7,504 bases of DNA from an uncultured Clostridium sp. (GTDB taxonomy: Bacteria > Bacillota > Clostridia > Lachnospirales > Lachnospiraceae), in NCBI RefSeq assembly GCF_900547735.1, contig NZ_URHZ01000134.1, forward strand, positions 1-7,504. The letters run 5' to 3'. The position numbers and the translations under genes are program-made. Shown here one piece after another: positions 6,345-7,504 of the stretch (position 1 is the stretch's first letter; the number at the start of each line of letters is the position of its first letter). Below the pieces are notes generated by a model that ran no database searches, had not been told where the DNA came from, and saw only the letters and a list, made by a program, of their open reading frames with translations.

Positions 6345-7279
6345 CAGACGACACCTCCCAGAATCCGGGCAATTAAAGATCCTTCCTCCACCATAGGATA
6401 GGCTCTCAGCGTAAAAATCAGCCCGTCACAGGGGGCGTACAGCCGCTCCTCCACGGTTCCTTCCAGCGGATTGACAATCTCGCCGATCAGCTCTCCCTTT
6501 TTGATGTCGTTCCTGTGTACCACCTTTGAGACGAAAAGCCCCGATTTGCCGGCGTTGACAAAACCCACTTCCCCGCCAAGCGAAACAATCGGTTCTTTCG
6601 GCTCGATCACCGGGCCGTCCCAGATGCCGATATCTTTCATCAGACAGAAGATTCCATCTACCAACTGGAAACAGAACTTCTCCGTAATTCTCATGCCGAC
6701 TCCCATCTCTACGACAAGGGTGGGAACGCCAATCATATTCAGGGTATGGGCAAGGGTTGATTCAAGCACGGTGGACGCATGATGAACCCATACAAATTCC
6801 GTGTTCAGGCGTCTGGCATAATCCAGCAGGCTGTCGGAAGTGCTTTCATTGAGGCGCACCTGCGGAATCTCCCTGATATAGATATTGCTGGCATGGACAT
6901 CGATACACATATCCGCTCCGGCCAAATCCTTCACTATCATGCCGGCCACCAGTTCCGCCACCGAGCCGTTGTCGGTTCCCGGAAAAATCCGGTTCATATC
7001 CACGTCAAATACGGGAAATGCCCTGGTGATCGTATCCAGCCCCAATGGGTTAAGAGCCGGGTAAATCTCCACCGTCCCTTTCAGGTGGTGAATCTGTTCC
7101 CTGATTCTTCTGTTCAGCTCGTAACAGACATACTGTCCCTCCAGCTCATCGCCGTGGGTCCCCGTCACGACGCAAAACCGTTTTCCTCCGTCCGTACCCT
7201 GTTCCGGCGTGATTACATTCTTTCTTATCAGAAGTGTTTCACTGACCGGAAGCTCTAAAGAAGCTACTGTTTTAATCAT
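6344..7279 (-). CDS. AstE/AspA-family zinc-dependent hydrolase (M14-like)
   Basis: This 311-residue protein of the succinylglutamate desuccinylase/aspartoacylase family probably cleaves an amide bond of an N-acylated amino acid or related small molecule in the cytosol. The zinc ligands are in place: His42 and Glu45 in GTHGDELEG, and His129 in CIDVHAS. DVDMNRIFPG (92-101) carries the Asn-Arg pair expected to hold the substrate carboxylate, and Glu191 in VVEMGVG is the likely catalytic base. The C-terminal part (about 225-311) is the beta-rich domain typical of the family. No signal peptide is seen. The substrate is unknown, since no arginine-succinyltransferase pathway gene or acetylaspartate marker is nearby, so astE or aspA should not be used as a name. 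The start has AGAGGG eight bases upstream and a good promoter in front. It is the first gene of a possible four-gene operon with its histidine-less paralogue. Confidence 0.9.
   Translation of the reverse strand: MIKTVASLELPVSETLLIRKNVITPEQGTDGGKRFCVVTGTHGDELEGQYVCYELNRRIREQIHHLKGTVEIYPALNPLGLDTITRAFPVFDVDMNRIFPGTDNGSVAELVAGMIVKDLAGADMCIDVHASNIYIREIPQVRLNESTSDSLLDYARRLNTEFVWVHHASTVLESTLAHTLNMIGVPTLVVEMGVGMRITEKFCFQLVDGIFCLMKDIGIWDGPVIEPKEPIVSLGGEVGFVNAGKSGLFVSKVVHRNDIKKGELIGEIVNPLEGTVEERLYAPCDGLIFTLRAYPMVEEGSLIARILGGVV
6352..6359 (-). promoter_or_regulatory. Ribosome binding site inside the upstream gene's end
   Basis: GGGAGGTG lies in the last codons of the 6344-7279 gene, seven bases before the overlapping ATG at 6344. 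It confirms this start for the downstream gene rather than the internal Met9. Confidence 0.85.
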
Positions 7280-7332
7280 TTGTGTTTCCCTCTGTAAAAT
7301 ATGATGGCGTGTAAAATGTTACTGTTCAGAAT

Positions 7333-7361
7333 ATTTTATCAAAAATAGCGGGGATAGTAAA
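7333..7361 (-). promoter_or_regulatory. Extended -10 promoter of the AstE-like operon
   Basis: The -35 box TTTACT (7361-7356) and -10 box TAAAAT (7338-7333) are 17 bases apart, and TGA directly before the -10 gives the extended TGn motif. The transcript should start near 7325-7327, leaving a leader of about 46 bases before the ATG at 7279. The -35 hexamer is identical to that of the purL promoter. No clear operator repeat was seen. Confidence 0.7.
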
Positions 7362-7363
7362 TA

Positions 7364-7394
7364 GGGATTTGAGTTGAGAAATGAGAACGACGCC
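7364..7394 (-). repeat. Possible intergenic repeat, right copy
   Basis: On the minus strand this reads GGCGTC, a spacer, TCTCAACT, one extra C and AAATCCC, resembling 27-54 on the plus strand. It lies just upstream of the promoter at 7333-7361. The remaining right edge (7395-7504) is purine-rich on the plus strand and has no credible gene on either strand. Confidence 0.3.
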
Positions 7395-7504
7395 AGGGCG
7401 GTTGGAAGGCGGGATGGGGAGAGGGAGGTTGTGAGTCTTCAGTCCCGGAATTTAGGTTGTCGCGGGTGGGGAATCCGGGCAGAAAAAGTTCCTGCGGGAA
7501 ACGC

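Noticed and set aside
5334..6401. Open reading frame of 355 codons on the plus strand
   Set aside because: It covers the AstE-like gene on the opposite strand. The minus-strand product has clear family motifs, while this one has none.

Overview
The window holds five protein-coding genes, all on the minus strand, so the genes read from right to left. Intermediate GC content, strong AGGAGG-type ribosome binding sites, sigma-A-type promoters and a single-chain FGAM synthase of about 1250 residues suggest a Firmicute of class Clostridia, most likely Lachnospiraceae. This placement comes from recognising protein style, not from a database search, and the genus cannot be read from the window.

In transcription order, a good promoter (7333-7361) precedes two overlapping genes of the succinylglutamate desuccinylase/aspartoacylase (AstE/AspA, zinc carboxypeptidase-like) family. 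The first copy (6344-7279) keeps the zinc-ligand pattern HGDE...DVH. The second copy (5406-6344) has lost both histidines and looks like a diverged partner or pseudoenzyme. After 93 bases comes a 192-residue sigma-70-like protein (4734-5312). It has recognisable core-binding and region-3-like parts, but no full promoter-binding region 2.3/2.4 and no domain 4. A histidine phosphatase (4073-4720) follows 13 bases later. No strong terminator or convincing promoter is visible between these four genes, so they may form one operon.

The left half is a separate transcription unit. An AT-rich sigma-A promoter (4021-4049) drives a leader of about 130 bases, then purL (123-3887), a complete FGAM synthase with a fused C-terminal glutaminase domain. 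The unit ends at a strong bidirectional hairpin terminator (67-106). The purL leader is the most interesting non-coding part. Right at the predicted transcript start it can fold into two stacked long-range helices enclosing at least one strong hairpin. The 3' strand of the outer helix runs directly into eight U residues, and a competing short hairpin uses the same bases. This is the architecture of a transcription attenuator or riboswitch, and I could not match it to the purine-related riboswitch classes I know (guanine, PRPP/ykkC, ZTP).

The outer edges (1-66 and about 7362-7504) are apparently non-coding. They contain related short sequences in opposite orientation, possibly copies of an intergenic repeat. 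No tRNA, rRNA, CRISPR array, insertion sequence or phage gene was seen.
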